From positions 248,001-312,000 of the forward strand of contig CAVRGQ010000003.1 of the NCBI GenBank assembly GCA_963720785.1: DNA of 64,000 nucleotides, given 5' to 3'. Both the position numbers and the translations under genes were made by a program. The first letter of the stretch is position 1. Each line of letters begins with the position of its first letter. The notes under the pieces are model-generated. The model saw nothing but the letters and a program-made list of their open reading frames with translations. It did no database searches and had not been told where the DNA came from. The stretch is from CAVRGQ01 sp963720785 (GTDB taxonomy: Bacteria; Actinomycetota; Acidimicrobiia; IMCC26256; DASPTH01). Positions 53,222 through 61,679 of the stretch are shown here, piece by piece.

Positions 53222-53966
53222 CTACGCCCTGGCTCCCCCGTCGACGAGATGGTCGGCGCCGGACACGTAGGAGCTCTCGTCACTCGCCAGCCACAGGGTG
53301 AGCCGGGCGACCTCCTCGCGTACCCCGATGCGGCCGAGCGGGATGCCGCGCGCCATGGCCTCGGCGTCCTGGCCCTCGATCATGCGGCTCTCGATGGTGC
53401 CGGGCAGGATCGCGTTCACCCGGATCCCGCGGGGCCCGAGCTCCTGCGCGGCTCCGCGCGTCATCCCGCGGAGCGCCCACTTGCTCGCGCCGTAGGCGAA
53501 GCACGGGCTGGATCCACCCAGCCCGCCCACCGACGCCGTGTTCACGATCGAACCCGTTCCCTGCGCGCCCATCACCGGTGCGACCGCTTGCATCCCGAGC
53601 AGAGGTCCGGTCTGGTTCACGGCGATCACCCGTTCCCAGGTGGCGAGCGGCGTCTGCGTCATCGTGGCCCACTCGATGATCCCCGCGTTGTTCACCAACA
53701 CGTCGATCCGTCCGGTGTCGGCGACCGCCCGATCGACGACGGTGGCCCAATTCGCGGCGATCGGTGACGTCGTGGGCGAGGAACGACCCGCCCACCTCCG
53801 CCGCCGCGTGGACACCGTTGATCTCGTCGAGGTCGGTGAGGTACACGAGTGCGCCGGCCGCGGCGAGCACCTTCGCGGTGATGCGCCCCTGTCCGTGCGC
53901 GGCGCCGGTGACGATCGCGACCTTGCCGTCGATGCGAATGCGTGATGCCGCACGCGGATCGGTCAC
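53222..53966 (-). CDS. short-chain dehydrogenase/reductase (frameshifted)
   Basis: A classical SDR of about 248 residues with TGAAHGQG (cofactor loop), VLVNNAGIIEW, VNTASVGG and YGASK as YxxxK, ending YVSGADHLVDGG. The GTG at 53966 overlaps the P450 stop (GTGA). The first 60 residues (IRIDGKVAIVTGAAHGQG) read in one frame and the rest, from ANWATVVDRAVADTG, in another, so there is one extra base near 53757. The order P450, SDR, SDR suggests hydroxylation followed by alcohol oxidation. Confidence 0.84.
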
Positions 53967-55159
53967 GGCGCCAAGCGCACGACGAGCTGCTCCGGACCGC
54001 GGATGAACGGGCTCTCCCACACGAGGTCCTGTTCGGGGATCGTGCTGTTCGGGAACCGCTGCGCGACGGTGCCGATCACGACCTGGAGCTCGAGGCGGGC
54101 CAACCAGCTCCCGATGCACACGTGGGGCCCGTTGCCGAACGCGATGTGCTGTTTCGCGTCCGCGCGCGTGATGTCGAACGTGCCGGCGGTCGCGCCCCAG
54201 CGGCGTTCATCGCGGTTCGCCGACGCGATCCAGCACACCACCTCGGCACCCTGCGGTACGACCACCTCGCCGAGGTCGACGTCTTCCTCCGCGGTGCGGC
54301 GCATGTACTGCGCGGTCGACTCGTACCGCAGCAATTCCTCCACCGCGTTGTCGAGCAACGAAGCATCGGCACAGAGCGCGCGCCACTGGTCGGCATGGGT
54401 GAGCAACGTGCGCAGGCTGAGGGCGGTCTGGTTCACCGTGGTGTGCATCCCCGCGAGGTACAGCGTGTGCACGTACGGGACCACCTGCTCCGGGATCATC
54501 ACGTCGCCCTCGTCGGCGGTGCGGATGATCAGCGACAGCAGGTCGTCGCCGAGATGGGCGCGCTTCCACTCGATGACCTCGCGCAGGTGGCCGGCGAGTT
54601 CTGCCGCCGACGCGAGGTACCGCTGGAGTTGTTCGTCGGTGAGGAAGACGTCGATGCACTGCAGGCTGTGCCACGTCCACTCGCGGAGCTCCTCGCGGTC
54701 GTCGACGTCGGGGATGCCGAGGAGGTCGCAGGTGAGGGTGTACGGCAGTTCGAATCCGAGTGTGTCGACCACACCCAGGTCGCCGCCGTCGCGCACGTTG
54801 GCGAGCACGCCGTCGACGATCGCCTGCGCACGGTCCCGGAAGACGTGCACCTCGCGGTTGCTGAAGGTGGGGGCGATGATGCGCCGGGGCCCCGAATGCC
54901 CCGGTCCATCTGCGGCGAACGGGTTACCGGGGAAGTTGACGTGACGGTCGGGCCCGCGGTGGTGCCCCCGCACGATCTTGGAGAGGCCGGCGTGCACCGC
55001 ATCACTGCCGAGGAGGTACCAGAGGTCGCGGTCCTCGTCGACGACGCAGGGGCCGAACGCCCGCAGGCGACCGAGTTCGGCGTAGGGGTCGTCGAGGTAG
55101 GCGGGCGAGCCCGGATCGAGGACGCCGGTGACCCGCACCGGCTCCGAAAGGCTGGTCAT
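53963..55159 (-). CDS. cytochrome P450
   Basis: An intact 398-residue cytochrome P450. The I-helix is YLAGMHTTVNQ, the K-helix EELLRYE (ExxR), and the heme loop IAFGNGPHVCIGSWLARLE with the cysteine ligand. The sequence is of the class I soluble type (CYP125/142-like layout), but I do not assign a CYP family. The ATG at 55159 begins MTSLSEPVRVTG. It leads an operon with two SDRs and diverges from the enoyl-CoA hydratase. Confidence 0.9.
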   Translation of the reverse strand: MTSLSEPVRVTGVLDPGSPAYLDDPYAELGRLRAFGPCVVDEDRDLWYLLGSDAVHAGLSKIVRGHHRGPDRHVNFPGNPFAADGPGHSGPRRIIAPTFSNREVHVFRDRAQAIVDGVLANVRDGGDLGVVDTLGFELPYTLTCDLLGIPDVDDREELREWTWHSLQCIDVFLTDEQLQRYLASAAELAGHLREVIEWKRAHLGDDLLSLIIRTADEGDVMIPEQVVPYVHTLYLAGMHTTVNQTALSLRTLLTHADQWRALCADASLLDNAVEELLRYESTAQYMRRTAEEDVDLGEVVVPQGAEVVCWIASANRDERRWGATAGTFDITRADAKQHIAFGNGPHVCIGSWLARLELQVVIGTVAQRFPNSTIPEQDLVWESPFIRGPEQLVVRLAP

Positions 55160-55213
55160 GCGCGTAGTAGACCACAGGGCACGTCCGTCCCGCTGCCGCG
55201 CAGGAGAAGCACC

Positions 55214-56017
55214 ATGTCCGAACCGCTCGTGCTCGTCGAGGCCGAAGGGCCCGTGCTCGTGGTCACGATCAACCGGCCCGAGAAGAAGAACGCGGCCAAC
55301 TCCGAGGTGCTCTGCCGCCTCTACGACGCCTGGGTGCGCCTCGACACCGACGACGACATCCGCGTCGCGATCCTCACCGGCAAGGGCGACACGTTCTGTG
55401 CCGGCATGGACCTCGCCGAGATCGGGCGCCTGCGCCAGGGCATCATCGACAACGAGTGGATCGAGCGCTTCACCAAGGAGCCGCAGATCGCGCTCGGCGG
55501 CTGGCTGAAGACGTACCGGCCCACCAAGCCGGTGATCCTCGCGGCCGAGGGCTTCGCCCGCGCCGGCGGCACCGAGATCCTCCAGGGCACCGACATCCGC
55601 GTCGCGGGTGAGAGCGCGGTGTTCGGCGTCACCGAGGTGCAGCGAGGCCTGTTCCCGATGGCCGGTTCCGCCGTGCGACTGCGGCGGCAGGTCTCCTACG
55701 CGGTGGCGGCCGAGATGCTGCTCGCCGGTGAGGACATCACGGCGCAGCGCGCCTACGAGCTCGGGCTGATCAACCACGTGGTGCCCGACGGCCAGGCACT
55801 GGCGAGGGCCAAGGAGATCGCCCAGCGCATCGCCCGCAACGGCCCGCTCGCGGTGCAGGGCATCCTCGCCACGCTGCGCGCCACCGAGGCGATGCCCGAG
55901 GAGCAGGCGTTCGAGATCGAGATGGAGCACGGCAGGCGGGTCATGTCGTCGAACGACGCCGCGGAAGGGCCGCGCGCCTTCCTCGAGAAGCGCGACCCGG
56001 AGTTCACCGGCACCTGA
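55214..56017 (+). CDS. enoyl-CoA hydratase/isomerase (crotonase family)
   Basis: A 267-residue crotonase. TGKGDTFCAGMDLAEIG is the first oxyanion-hole segment and ARAGGTEILQGTDIRVAG the second. The residue after the GG is threonine rather than glycine, and the first catalytic glutamate of hydratases is at GGTEI; a further acidic residue (FGVTEVQRGLFP) occupies the second site. It likely hydrates or isomerises an enoyl-CoA. AGGAG precedes the ATG. The hairpin at 56024 follows the stop. Confidence 0.88.
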   Translation: MSEPLVLVEAEGPVLVVTINRPEKKNAANSEVLCRLYDAWVRLDTDDDIRVAILTGKGDTFCAGMDLAEIGRLRQGIIDNEWIERFTKEPQIALGGWLKTYRPTKPVILAAEGFARAGGTEILQGTDIRVAGESAVFGVTEVQRGLFPMAGSAVRLRRQVSYAVAAEMLLAGEDITAQRAYELGLINHVVPDGQALARAKEIAQRIARNGPLAVQGILATLRATEAMPEEQAFEIEMEHGRRVMSSNDAAEGPRAFLEKRDPEFTGT

Positions 56018-56023
56018 CGCTGT

Positions 56024-56075
56024 CGTTTTGGCGTCACCACGCGCCGCTATAGCAGCCTCTGGTGACGCCAAAACG
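56024..56075. terminator. perfect 16-bp hairpin between convergent genes (element B)
   Basis: CGTTTTGGCGTCACCA (56024-56039) and its exact complement (56060-56075) enclose a 20-nt loop, CGCGCCGCTATAGCAGCCTC. It starts 6 bases after the hydratase stop and lies before the convergent Rieske gene end at 56142; the 66 bases left over show nothing else. Its loop matches the element at 1717-1770 (minus strand) at 17 of 20 positions. Confidence 0.75.
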
Positions 56076-56141
56076 GGAAGCGGACCTCTCGCCGGCCTTC
56101 GTCGACGCGTGGGGCCGACGGCCCGCCGTCTGACGTTTGCT

Positions 56142-57395
56142 TCAGCGGGAACCGCTGAACACCTCGTCGGTGGGCACCACGTGTCGGAGATCCACCGGCG
56201 GCTCGACACCCAGGGGCGTTCGCCACGTTCGACGTGGTCGAGGGCGTCGAGGAGCAGGCGCCGGGCGTGGATGATCGCCACGTCGGCGCTCGACAGTCGC
56301 TCACGCGTGCGATCGGCGATCGCGCCCATGCTGAGCTGGGCGATGATGTCCTCCTGCAGCAGGTTCCCGGTGAAGCCGGAGAAGTGCCCCCGGCGCATCG
56401 CGTCGCGGTCCTGACCCCAGTTGTCGTCGCGGCCACCGGTGAAGCCACCGAAGTTCTCGATGTCGATCGGCCGGTCACCCACCGCGGTCTCCATGCCCTC
56501 GGGCACGTTCAGGGAGAGGCCGTCGTTGATCGGGCCGCGGTGCGACCAGAACCCGTAGAACAGGTTGTGGTGGGTGTCGTCGACGGGCGAGGCGATGAAG
56601 ATCACGCCGTCGACGTCGCCCGGAGTGCCCGGTGAGCCCGGCACCATCGCCACGAAGGGCATGACCCACTTGGTCGTGCGCACGTAGGTGGTGCCGTCGC
56701 GGCATCGGCCGCGAGGCGATCGCGTCGATCCCCCACTCGGTGCGGGCGACGTCGTACTGCGGGGCGAGCGCCTCGAGCGCCTTGCCGACCGTGGCGCCCG
56801 TGTTCTTCTGCGCGTGCGCCTCGATGTAGGCGCGGTGCAGCGTGCCGACGTGCGCGGAGTCGATGGTGGCCTCGACTGCCTGCAGCCAGTTGCACGCGAC
56901 GGGGGTCGCCGCGAACCACACGTGGGTCTCGGGCAGCACCGTGAACGTGAGGTGCGGGAACGGCGGAGCCTCGGTGTCGCCCAGCCAGACCCACACCACG
57001 CCGCCACCCTCGACCGTGGGGAAACTGCGCGTGCGGATCTTCGCGGCGAAGGCCTCGGGGTCGGGGTCGTGGGTCGGGGCTTCGAGGACCTGTCCGCTCA
57101 CGTCCATCTTCCAGCCGTGGAAGATGCAGCGCAGGCCGCACTCCTCGTTGCGGGCCAGCACCAGGGAGGTGTTGCGGTGGGGGCAGCCCTCGTCGAGGAA
57201 CCCGATGTTCCCGGCGCTGTCGCGGAAGGCCACGTAGTCGGTGCCGAGCAAGCGCACCCGCCGGGGCGCGCCGTCGGCGGCGAGCTGCACCGAGAGGATC
57301 GCGGGGATCCAGCAATGGTCCCGCATGAGCCGTCCCATCGGCGCGTTGCCCTCCACGCGCGTGAGTCGCTCGTTCTGCTCCGCGGTCAGCGCCAT
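56142..57395 (-). CDS. Rieske-type aromatic-ring-hydroxylating oxygenase, large subunit (two frameshifts)
   Basis: A Rieske non-heme iron oxygenase of about 415 residues. The Rieske [2Fe-2S] ligands are GCPHRNTS and CIFHGWKMD (C-x-H and C-x2-H). The mononuclear iron site starts in IDSAHVGTLHR and its acidic ligand is probably in NWGQDR. The frame breaks near 56702 (IASRPMPR then DGTTYVRTTKW) and again near 56217 (HVERGERP then LGVEPPVDLRHVVPTDEV), each by one base; the natural stop is at 56142-56144. Such enzymes hydroxylate aromatics, steroids or O-demethylate. No ferredoxin or reductase gene is adjacent. GAGGGGG RBS before the ATG. Confidence 0.85.
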
Positions 57396-57474
57396 GGTCG
57401 GTCCCCCTCGTGCACCACCTGTGCAGCGTCCGTGTTACCGCCGCCGTCGGCGAGGGCGCAAGTACCGGTCGAAG

Positions 57475-57480
57475 TAGGGT
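57475..57480 (+). promoter_or_regulatory. -10 box TAGGGT for leaderless GT-like transcript
   Basis: TAGGGT lies 7 nt before the GTG at 57488 and supports that start codon. Confidence 0.42.
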
Positions 57481-57487
57481 CGCTCGG

Positions 57488-58321
57488 GTGAGGTTGCACA
57501 CCGTCTATCGGACGACCGGGTCCGAGAACCGCAAGGCGCGTCCCGAGTGGTACTCGAAGGCGCTCGCACTGGAGTCGTACCTAGGGTCGCTCGGCGCGGT
57601 GGCGGACGCCGGCGATCTGGTGTTCGTGGTCGACGGACCGATGGCCGAGGCCGAGCTGGGCCGCCTGCGCCGAGCCGGCGAAGTGGTGCAACTCGACGGC
57701 GTCGGCAACTCGTCGTCGTACCGTTGGGCCCTCGATCTCGCGTACGGGCGGGAGTCGTGGGCCGGCGACGACCTGGTGTACTTCGCCGAGGACGACTACC
57801 TCTACCGTCGTGGTGCGCTGCCCGCCGTGCACGGAGCGGCCGCGCGCATCTCCGCCGCGGCCTTCTTCACTCCCTACGACGTGCCGGACTACTACGACCT
57901 CGAGGTTCATCGCCGCTATCGCCATGCGCACGAGCAGGATCGCTGGGAGGTCGACGGCGTCACCTGGCGGGCGGTGCGCTCCACCACGATGACCTTCGCG
58001 GCGCGTCTCGGTGCGCTCCGGCGCGTCGCCCCGCTCCACGTGCTCGGCACGCGCGGTCGCTACCCGAGAGACTTCGACATCTGGTCCGGCGCGCTCACGT
58101 ACGCGCACCGGTACCGCTTGGCGCGCTCGCTCCCCTACTCGCCCCGCACCACCCCGGTCCGGGGCCCCCGGCCCGGCCTCGCGGCCGACGCCCGCGCAGT
58201 GTTCGGCCCTCCCCCGGGGCTGCTGATCGCACCCGAGGCGCCGCTCGCCACCCACGGCGAGGCCGACTGGCTCACTCCCGGCGCCGACTGGACGGCGATC
58301 GCCGCCGAGCTCGGAGACTGA
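57488..58321 (+). CDS. hypothetical protein, GT-A glycosyltransferase-like
   Basis: A 277-residue protein that I do not recognise with certainty. The order of strands, with LVFVVDGPMAEAELGRL early and DDLVYFAEDDYLYRRGAL in the middle, resembles GT-A glycosyltransferases, where an EDD/DxD motif binds metal and sugar nucleotide. The later YYDLEVHRRYRH and PRDFDIWSG patches are conserved-looking. No signal peptide. It converges on the acyl-CoA carboxylase gene 3 bases away. Confidence 0.5.
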   Translation: MRLHTVYRTTGSENRKARPEWYSKALALESYLGSLGAVADAGDLVFVVDGPMAEAELGRLRRAGEVVQLDGVGNSSSYRWALDLAYGRESWAGDDLVYFAEDDYLYRRGALPAVHGAAARISAAAFFTPYDVPDYYDLEVHRRYRHAHEQDRWEVDGVTWRAVRSTTMTFAARLGALRRVAPLHVLGTRGRYPRDFDIWSGALTYAHRYRLARSLPYSPRTTPVRGPRPGLAADARAVFGPPPGLLIAPEAPLATHGEADWLTPGADWTAIAAELGD

Positions 58322-58324
58322 CGC

Positions 58325-59830
58325 TCAGGGGTTGATCGCGGTACGGCTGACTGGCTCCGCCGCGACCGCTCGGCGGTGCAGCGCACGCTCGAGCGTGTGG
58401 AGCAACACGTTGCGTGTCTCGCGCGGATCGATGAGCTCGTCGCCGCCGAACGTCTCCGACGCGCGGTAGGAGGCGTCGAGCTCGGCTTGGCGCAGGTCGG
58501 CGGCCTCGTCGGCATCCGACTTCCGGGAGCGACTCATCGCCGCGGCGCCCATGGCCCCGCTGGTGACGCCGGGGAAGTTGTACACACCGGACTGCGCGTC
58601 GAACGGGATCTTGCACATCACCATGGCGCCGAACCCGTAGGCCTTGCGCAACGTGAGCGAGATCTTCGGCGTGGTGCACTGCGTCTGCGCGGCGAACATC
58701 CGGGCGCCGGCGCGCAGGATGCCGCGCCGCTCCGAGGCGACGCCGGGCATCACGCCCGGGTTGTCGGAGAGGAACACGATCGGCAGGTGGAACGAGTCGG
58801 CGACCTGGATGAAGCGCGACGCCTTGTCGGCGCCGTCGACGTCGAGTGAACCCGCGTTCACCAGCGGCTGGTTGGCGAGCACCGCAACCGGGTGACCGCC
58901 GAGACGCGACAGCGCGGTCACGATGGTGCGACCGAAGTCGGGCTGCAGCTCGAAGTTGGACTCCTCGTCGAAGACCACGTCGATCACGTCGCGGATGTCG
59001 TACACGCGCCGGCCGTTGCGCGGCACGATGTCGAGGATCTCGTCGACGACGCGTGGACCGTCGTCGCGCCCGGCCACGTGGCGCGGGTACTCCCACGCCG
59101 AGGTCGGCATGTAGTCGAGGTAGAGCCGCACGAGGTCGAGGGCGCGCTCGTCGGTGGGCGCGACGTTGTGGATGAGACCGCTCGCGATCGCCACCGCCGG
59201 ACCGCCGAGGTCCTCCTTGGTGATCTGCTCACCGAGCGATTCGAACACGACCGGGGGCCCCGCGGTGAAGATCGACGCGTGCGCGCTCATGACGCTGAAG
59301 TCCGACATCGGTGCGACCAGCGCGCCGTGCCCGGCCGACGCACCCATCACTGCGGTGACCATCGGGACCTTGCCCGAGCACGCGGCCTGGGCGAGGAGGT
59401 CGGTAGGCGTGCGGGTGCCATGCGATCCTTCGGCGCGGAAGCCGGCCCCTTCGAGCATCATCACCAGCGGTACGCGGTCGGTGAGCGCGAGGTCGGCGAC
59501 GCGGTAGCGCTTGGCGTTGGCCGCGGAGCTGATCGTGCCCGCCTTCACGGTGAAGTCCTCGGCGGCCACCATCACCGGGCGCCCGTCGACCTTGCCCGAG
59601 CCCATCACGATCGCGTCGGCCGGGGCCTCCGCCCCTCCGACCAGGGTGCCCAACTCGAGGAAACTGCCGGGGTCGAGGAGGTAGGCGATGCGGGCGCGGG
59701 CGTCGAGCTTGCCCTGGCCTCGGTGCTTGGCGAGGCGCTCGGCGCCGCCCATGCCGCGCGAGATCCGGCGGCGTTCGGCGAGCTCGTCGAGGGCCTCCTC
59801 CCAGAGGCCTGCCTCGGTGTCTTCCGCCAT
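58325..59830 (-). CDS. acyl-CoA carboxylase, carboxyltransferase (beta) subunit
   Basis: A 501-residue carboxyltransferase of the propionyl/methylcrotonyl/acetyl-CoA carboxylase type, which moves CO2 from carboxybiotin to an acyl-CoA. The N-terminal half has the acyl-CoA site (GSHGTRTPTDLLAQAACSGK, then ASAGHGALVAPMSDF), and the C-terminal half IVFLSDNPGVMPGVASERRG and GFGAMVMCKIPFDAQ for the biotin site. The usual biotin carboxylase/BCCP partner is not nearby, so the holoenzyme must use a subunit encoded elsewhere. Confidence 0.9.
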   Translation of the reverse strand: MAEDTEAGLWEEALDELAERRRISRGMGGAERLAKHRGQGKLDARARIAYLLDPGSFLELGTLVGGAEAPADAIVMGSGKVDGRPVMVAAEDFTVKAGTISSAANAKRYRVADLALTDRVPLVMMLEGAGFRAEGSHGTRTPTDLLAQAACSGKVPMVTAVMGASAGHGALVAPMSDFSVMSAHASIFTAGPPVVFESLGEQITKEDLGGPAVAIASGLIHNVAPTDERALDLVRLYLDYMPTSAWEYPRHVAGRDDGPRVVDEILDIVPRNGRRVYDIRDVIDVVFDEESNFELQPDFGRTIVTALSRLGGHPVAVLANQPLVNAGSLDVDGADKASRFIQVADSFHLPIVFLSDNPGVMPGVASERRGILRAGARMFAAQTQCTTPKISLTLRKAYGFGAMVMCKIPFDAQSGVYNFPGVTSGAMGAAAMSRSRKSDADEAADLRQAELDASYRASETFGGDELIDPRETRNVLLHTLERALHRRAVAAEPVSRTAINP

Positions 59831-59891
59831 CAGTGGGGCTCCCGGACCGGCGACATGCGAAGCGCCACGGTACCCGGCTCCGGTGGGCCCT

Positions 59892-60359
59892 TCAGCCTTC
59901 CGGTGGGTCGAGATCGTCGTCGGACCGGCTCCGATCGACCCAGTGCCGGGCGTCGAGGCGGTCGAGCCACGGGATGTAGCGGATCTCGAGCACCACCAGG
60001 ATCAACATCGTGATCCCGATGGCGAGCACCATGTAGCCCGCACCTGCGCACACGGCCATCCCGGCCACAGCCCAGATCGCCGTCGACGTCGTGAGTCCCC
60101 TGACCGTTCCGCCTTCGGAGCGCAGGAGGAGCCCGCCCCCGATGAAGCCGATGCCGGTGACGATGCCGGCGATCACCTTCTCCGCAGTGCTGGGAAACGC
60201 ATCGACGCCGAGGGCCGTGAGCGAGGCCGCGCCGGTGGCGACCAGCGCGAAGGTTCGGTCACCGGCCTGTTGGCCGCGTACGTAGCGCTCCCAGCCGACG
60301 ACTCCACCGAGCAGGGCCGCCGCGACGATCCGGCCGAACAGTTCCGCGTCGTGGAGCAC
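59892..60359 (-). CDS. MgtC/SapB-family membrane protein
   Basis: A 155-residue inner-membrane protein with four hydrophobic segments. The N-terminal RIVAAALLGGVVGWERYVRG and GIVTGIGFIGGGLLLRSEGG are the hallmark MgtC motifs, followed by TVRGLTTSTAIWAVAG. The cytoplasmic C-terminal tail is short and acidic, without the ACT-like domain of Salmonella MgtC. Members modulate ATP synthase or magnesium homeostasis; the function here is not known. The GTG at 60359 is 7 nt after a TAGCGT box. Confidence 0.88.
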   Translation of the reverse strand: MLHDAELFGRIVAAALLGGVVGWERYVRGQQAGDRTFALVATGAASLTALGVDAFPSTAEKVIAGIVTGIGFIGGGLLLRSEGGTVRGLTTSTAIWAVAGMAVCAGAGYMVLAIGITMLILVVLEIRYIPWLDRLDARHWVDRSRSDDDLDPPEG

Positions 60360-60366
60360 GCCGTCG

Positions 60367-60372
60367 ACGCTA
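60367..60372 (-). promoter_or_regulatory. -10 box TAGCGT for leaderless MgtC-family transcript
   Basis: TAGCGT on the minus strand lies 7 nt before the GTG at 60359, between the sulfotransferase stop and the MgtC-family gene. Confidence 0.42.
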
Positions 60373-60416
60373 GATCAGCTGGGACCGTGGGCTGGGCTCA
60401 TCCGGGCGTTCGGCCG

Positions 60417-61679
60417 CTAACCGTGCTCCTCGAGTGCGATCCCGTAGTGGTCGGTATAGGGCCGCATGCGTGCGCGCACGGCGGCGACGTCGATGCCGTA
60501 CTGGTCGGCGGAGTACGCGTGCTTCCCGAGCGCACCCTTGGGTCGGTTCGCCACGTAGGCGCGGATGGCGTCGGCGTGCTCGCCGGTGAGTTCGCGCCCC
60601 ATCGTGGCGTAGGCGCGGGCGACGGTCTCGGCCGGGTCGGCCATCAGATCGGCGAAGTGCACGTCGACGATGCGTTCTGGCAACTCGCCGTTCTTGCGCT
60701 GTTCCATGAGGTTCAGCAGCAGCGTGCCCATGCCGTCGTCGCCGGCGATGTGCAGCGTGTCCACGTGATCGCTGCGGATCCAGCGCACGTTTGCGAGCGT
60801 GCTCGCGCTCGACGTCGCGGTCTTCACCGGGTCGCGGTGCGTGTGCACCACCCACGCGTCGGGATAGAAGGCGAACACGAGGGCGAGCATCGGGAGGTAC
60901 ACCGGCGTCTTGAGCACCCACGTCCGGTCGTCGGCGCCGTACTGCAGCGACTGCAGCACCCGCTGGTGGAACTGCTGCGCCGCGACGACGTCGGGCGTCC
61001 AGCCGGGGATCTCGGCGACCATCGGCCAGTAGGCGCCCGAGAACGAGGGCATCTGCAGATGGATGCATTCCTGCGGATAGGCCGCGCGCATGTCGTGCAC
61101 GGTGGCGAACTCGGGGTGGAGGTCCACCCACAGCTCGTACTCCGTCTCCGCCAGCCGCAACGCCTCGACCTCGTCGCGCTCGCCGGCCGGTCCGGGGTGG
61201 CCGATCTCCCACCCGCGCGCGCCCCGCAGCGAGGGGTCGAGGTCGAGCAGTTCGAGCAGCAACGTGGTGCCCGTTCGCGCCGGGCCGGTGACGACCAGCG
61301 GTGCGGAGATCACCTCGTCGACGATGCCGGGGCGCCGACGGGCGTCCTCGGTCAGCCACAACCTCGTACGGAGGCAGCGGAGGAACTCCGTCTTGGTGAG
61401 GAAGCGCCCGGGCGCGTGCATCTGCGCGGTGTCGTCCATCGCGGCGGTGAGGCTGCGCAGCCGCCCGAGCCAGTCGCCGCCCATGCCGCGGTCGAGGTCG
61501 TCGCCGAAGTCGTCGAGGCCGGTCGACGCGATCGCCGACGCACACATCTCGTCGACGTCGAACGGCGCGAGCCGCTCGGGCCCACCCGCGGCGTCACCAC
61601 AGGCGATCAGGCGCGCCACCCATTCCGGCCGGGAGTACAGCGCGCCCGGACCACCGGTCTCGCCGGTCTCGCCGGTCAC
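60417..61679 (-). CDS. sulfotransferase-family protein
   Basis: A 420-residue PAPS-dependent sulfotransferase-like protein, paralogous to 45966-47123. The PAPS loop is VVTGPARTGTTLLLELL and the 3'-phosphate motif VVHTHRDPVKTATS. The helical N-terminal domain carries the shared GLDDFGDDLDRGMGG stretch (compare GLDDFGPGDFRTGLE in the other copy). It starts MTGETGETGG, a short codon repeat. Its start overlaps the DUF1214 stop by 4 bases, so the two are coupled. Acceptor unknown. Confidence 0.84.
   Translation of the reverse strand: MTGETGETGGPGALYSRPEWVARLIACGDAAGGPERLAPFDVDEMCASAIASTGLDDFGDDLDRGMGGDWLGRLRSLTAAMDDTAQMHAPGRFLTKTEFLRCLRTRLWLTEDARRRPGIVDEVISAPLVVTGPARTGTTLLLELLDLDPSLRGARGWEIGHPGPAGERDEVEALRLAETEYELWVDLHPEFATVHDMRAAYPQECIHLQMPSFSGAYWPMVAEIPGWTPDVVAAQQFHQRVLQSLQYGADDRTWVLKTPVYLPMLALVFAFYPDAWVVHTHRDPVKTATSSASTLANVRWIRSDHVDTLHIAGDDGMGTLLLNLMEQRKNGELPERIVDVHFADLMADPAETVARAYATMGRELTGEHADAIRAYVANRPKGALGKHAYSADQYGIDVAAVRARMRPYTDHYGIALEEHG

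Noticed and set aside
56145..57007. Single large minus-strand protein joining the Rieske gene to the P450 at 53963
   Set aside because: The open frame continues between the genes only because of a frameshift near 56217. The Rieske protein has its natural end at 56142 in the corrected frame, and the enoyl-CoA hydratase occupies the intervening DNA on the other strand.
1..57395. Programmed ribosomal frameshifting as the cause of the frame breaks
   Set aside because: No slippery heptamers or downstream pseudoknots recur at the breaks, the affected families are not known for recoding, and both +1 and -1 shifts occur at random positions.
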